Shown here piece after piece: positions 6,092 to 7,656 of a stretch of DNA of 7,656 nt. Numbering within the stretch: the stretch's first letter is position 1; each line of letters starts with the position of its first letter. The stretch is from an uncultured Actinomycetes bacterium (lineage in GTDB: Bacteria; Actinomycetota; Actinomycetes; S36-B12): assembly GCA_937902285.1 (NCBI GenBank), contig CALGTB010000200.1, positions 1 to 7,656 on the forward strand, written 5' to 3'. Below the pieces are notes generated by a model that worked only from the letters and a program-made list of their open reading frames with translations, ran no database searches and was not told the origin of the DNA. The position numbers and the translations under genes are program-made.

Positions 6092-6161
6092 GTGAGCCTC
6101 CTTCGAGTGTCGCCTTCCCCTGCGTCCTCGATGGAGTGCTGCTGGCGGGCCAGCCGCCGAC

Positions 6162-6190
6162 TGTGACGTGAACCTCACTGAGGATAACGT
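6162..6190 (+). promoter_or_regulatory. bioY: candidate sigma70-type promoter for bioY
   Basis: TGTGAC (6162-6167) as a weak -35, a 17-base spacer and TAACGT (6185-6190) as a TAnnnT-type -10. Start of transcription would fall near 6197, about 75 bases before the bioY ATG. The 27-bp dyad at 6165-6191 covers this element almost exactly. On the other strand TATCCT (6186-6181) could be a -10 for the DUF3145 gene, with TTGCGC (6211-6206) 19 bases away, so the region may be a shared divergent promoter. Confidence 0.4.
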
Positions 6191-6191
6191 C
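6165..6191. promoter_or_regulatory. 27-bp imperfect palindrome between DUF3145 and bioY, candidate operator
   Basis: The dyad is centred on C6178: GACGT (6165-6169) pairs with ACGTC (6187-6191), and CCTCA (6173-6177) with TGAGG (6179-6183). Of 13 symmetric positions 11 are complementary (mismatches at 6170/6186 and 6172/6184). It lies near the middle of the 181-base divergent gap and over promoter-like hexamers. Size and symmetry suit a dimeric repressor such as a TetR-family protein. A BioQ-like biotin regulator is one idea, but the site does not obviously match a BioQ box, so the binding protein is unknown. Confidence 0.6.
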
Positions 6192-6222
6192 CCGCGTCCC
6201 GTACCGCGCAACGACGCCCCGT

Positions 6223-6239
6223 GTGTTCGATAGTGTTCG
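6223..6239 (+). repeat. tandem GTGTTCG repeat with 10-bp period upstream of bioY
   Basis: GTGTTCG occurs at 6223-6229 and again at 6233-6239, separated by ATA, so the copies fall on the same face of the helix. It lies downstream of the predicted transcription start and 33 bases before the bioY ATG. It could be a second regulator site, but two 7-base copies may also be chance. Confidence 0.35.
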
Positions 6240-6272
6240 GCCGACGTACACGTCCGATCTCCCGGAGGAACC

Positions 6273-6878
6273 ATGGCCATCGCCGCCCCGCAGCCCCGCG
6301 TCATCGCCGACGTCTTCGGCCACTCCGCGGTGCGGAACGCCGTCCTCGTCGCCGGCGGTGCGGCCTTCGTCGGGCTGTCGGCCCAGATCGCCTTCTACCT
6401 GCCCTGGAATCCTGCGGTCCCCGTCACCCTGCAGACATTCGCGGTCGTCCTCGCCGCCGGGGTCCTCGGCTCGCTGCGCGGCGCGGCCGCCATGGCCCTG
6501 TACGCCCTCCTCGGGAGCGTCGGACTGCCGTGGTTCGCCCGCGGGGAGAGCGGATTCGGCGGACCCGCGTTCGGCTACGTGATCGGCTTCGTCGTCGCGG
6601 CCTTCATCGTCGGCCGGCTGGCCGAGTCGGGCGCCACGCGGACCTTCTGGCGCTCAGCCGGCCTCATGGTCCTGGGCAACGTGATCATCTACGCCATCGG
6701 CGCCACATGGCTGAAGTACGACCTCGGGGTCCCGTGGTTCGGCGAGGCGTCGGCCTGGGCCTACGGCGTCAAGGACTTCCTCGTCGGCGACGCCATCAAG
6801 ATCGCCGCTGCCGCCGGCCTCCTCCCGCTGACCTGGCGCCTGCTGGGCAAGTCGGGCCTCACCGGCGACAAGTCCTAG
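6273..6878 (+). CDS. bioY: biotin transporter substrate-binding membrane protein BioY
   Basis: BioY is the S-component of ECF-type biotin uptake systems, an integral membrane protein that binds biotin and in some bacteria works without dedicated ATPase partners. The 201 residues are a usual length. The family signature PVTLQTFAVVLAAGVLGSLRGAAAMALYALLG spans residues 50-81, followed by GLPWFARGESG and GYVIGFVVAAFIVGRLAE. About six hydrophobic segments can be seen. Near the C-terminus GDAIK (Asp173, Lys176) corresponds to the conserved Asp and Lys that contact biotin in BioY structures. The ATG at 6273 follows GGAGG (6264-6268). No bioM/bioN (EcfA/EcfT) follows: the next gene converges after 19 bases. 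It therefore stands alone here and either uses a shared energising module elsewhere or acts alone. Its place beside a biotin-dependent carboxyltransferase gene suggests it feeds biotin to lipid synthesis. The palindrome at 6165-6191 probably controls it. Confidence 0.95.
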   Translation: MAIAAPQPRVIADVFGHSAVRNAVLVAGGAAFVGLSAQIAFYLPWNPAVPVTLQTFAVVLAAGVLGSLRGAAAMALYALLGSVGLPWFARGESGFGGPAFGYVIGFVVAAFIVGRLAESGATRTFWRSAGLMVLGNVIIYAIGATWLKYDLGVPWFGEASAWAYGVKDFLVGDAIKIAAAAGLLPLTWRLLGKSGLTGDKS

Positions 6879-6897
6879 TCGGAGCCTGCGCGATCCA

Positions 6898-7656
6898 CTA
6901 GTCCAGCGCGGCCAGCACCTCGTCGACCATGTCGGTCGTGGTCGCCGGGTGGAGGAACACCAGCCGGCCGATCGTCTCTCCCCGCCATCCGCTCGACGTG
7001 ACGAACGCCCGCTGCGTCTCCAGCAGGCGCCTCGACCAGGCCTCGTAGTCGGACGCCTGCCAGCCCCGACGCCGGAACAGCACGACCGACAGGTCGGGCT
7101 CGCGCAGGACCTCGCAGTCGGGCCGGGCCTGCAGCTGGGCCGCCGCGTACCGGGCCATCTCCAGCGAGTGCTGCACGGCCTCGCGGTAGGCGCCCAGGCC
7201 GTTGACGGCCATGGAGAACCACAGCGGCAGGCCTCGAGCGCGCCGGGTCAGGTGGTACGCCAGGTCGCTCGGGTTGATGTCGGAGTCGTGCTCGTGGATG
7301 ACGTCGAGGTACGACGCGTCCTGCGTGTGCACGGCCTTGGCCAGGCGTGGCTCACGGTAGATCAGGGCCGCGGAGTCGAAGGGCGCGAACCACCACTTGT
7401 GCGGATCCATGACGATCGAGTCGGCCTGCTCGACCCCGTCGTAGCGGTGCCGGATCTCCGGTGCGAGCATTCCCGCCCCGCCGTAGGCGCCGTCGACGTG
7501 GAGCCACCACCCATGCTCGCGGGCGACGTCCCCGACGCCCGCGACGTCGTCGATGATCCCGGCATTCGTGGTTCCTGCCGTGGCGACGACGGCGCACACG
7601 TCGTCGAGCCCGGAGGCTCCGTCGAGTGCATCCCGGATCGCCTCGCCAGTGAGTCG
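6898..7656 (-). CDS. PLP-dependent group II decarboxylase (aromatic-L-amino-acid decarboxylase-like), C-terminal part, partial
   Basis: The gene runs off the window end, so only the last 252 residues are visible; the stop is TAG at 6900-6898. The PLP site is clear. HVDGAYGG (visible residues 53-60) carries the Asp that contacts the pyridine nitrogen. DPHKWWFAPFDSAAL (84-98) carries the Schiff-base lysine, encoded at 7398-7396. Upstream is VVATAGTTNAGIIDD, another hallmark of this family. Downstream are NPSDLAYHLTRRARGLPLWFSMAVNGLGAYREAVQHSL and LSVVLFRRRGW, usual for actinobacterial members. The substrate (aromatic amino acid, glutamate, diaminobutyrate or other) cannot be decided without the N-terminal half. 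It converges on bioY with 19 bases between stops and no evident terminator, and shows no functional link to the lipid genes. Confidence 0.92.
   Translation of the reverse strand, partial: RLTGEAIRDALDGASGLDDVCAVVATAGTTNAGIIDDVAGVGDVAREHGWWLHVDGAYGGAGMLAPEIRHRYDGVEQADSIVMDPHKWWFAPFDSAALIYREPRLAKAVHTQDASYLDVIHEHDSDINPSDLAYHLTRRARGLPLWFSMAVNGLGAYREAVQHSLEMARYAAAQLQARPDCEVLREPDLSVVLFRRRGWQASDYEAWSRRLLETQRAFVTSSGWRGETIGRLVFLHPATTTDMVDEVLAALD

Noticed and set aside
6092..6304. Upstream extension of the DUF3145 reading frame
   Set aside because: The frame stays open upstream, but ATG 6091 has the GAAGGAGG site. The extension would run through the dyad and into the start of bioY, and its sequence looks non-coding.
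6879..6897. Terminator between bioY and the decarboxylase
   Set aside because: The 19-base gap has no inverted repeat or T-run; nothing can be supported there.
1..7656. tRNA, rRNA, CRISPR array, insertion sequence or attachment site
   Set aside because: No cloverleaf-like segment, spaced repeat series, transposase, terminal inverted repeats or integrase was seen. Nearly all bases belong to the listed genes, and composition is uniform with no sign of recent transfer.

Overview
The window is very GC-rich, about 70% by eye, and its reading frames end codons in G or C almost throughout. It holds the core type II fatty acid synthase (FAS II) locus of an actinobacterium. The order is PucR-type regulator, fabD, fabH, acpP, fabF and an accD6-like carboxyltransferase, followed by a DUF3145 gene. 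The order up to fabF is that of Streptomyces (fasR-fabD-fabH-acpP-fabF). The carboxyltransferase at the end resembles the mycobacterial fabD-acpM-kasA-kasB-accD6 operon. A fabH inside the cluster argues against Mycobacterium. A member of Propionibacteriales (Nocardioides/Aeromicrobium type) is my best guess, but this is inference only.

Layout. Positions 1-194 carry the 3' end of the PucR/CdaR-type regulator (FasR/MabR position). Positions 195-284 are a promoter/operator region with a perfect 19-bp palindrome. Positions 285-5546 form a tight plus-strand operon: fabD (GTG start), fabH (4-bp overlap), acpP, fabF and accD6 (one base between the last two). acpP is set apart from its neighbours by a promoter-like sequence upstream and a strong hairpin downstream. 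On the minus strand, 5543-6091 encodes a DUF3145 protein whose stop codon interlocks with that of accD6. Positions 6092-6272 are a divergent regulatory region containing a 27-bp dyad laid over a candidate promoter. bioY (6273-6878, plus) encodes the biotin-binding membrane component of a biotin transporter. From 6898 to the window end, on the minus strand, lies the C-terminal part of a group II PLP-dependent decarboxylase.

How the genes fit together. The AccD6-type carboxyltransferase, with a biotin carboxylase/BCCP subunit encoded elsewhere, would make malonyl-CoA. FabD moves malonyl onto AcpP, FabH starts chains and FabF elongates them. BioY imports biotin, the cofactor of the carboxylase. 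The PucR-type protein is the probable controller of the operon. The reductases and dehydratase (FabG, FabI/InhA, HadAB/FabZ) are not in the window.

The most unusual item is FabD. It carries about 75 extra C-terminal residues that read as a biotinyl/lipoyl-type (BCCP-like) domain in which the biotin-accepting lysine position is arginine. A biotin-type fold with no attachment residue is thus fused to the malonyl transacylase, beside a biotin-dependent carboxyltransferase and a biotin importer.
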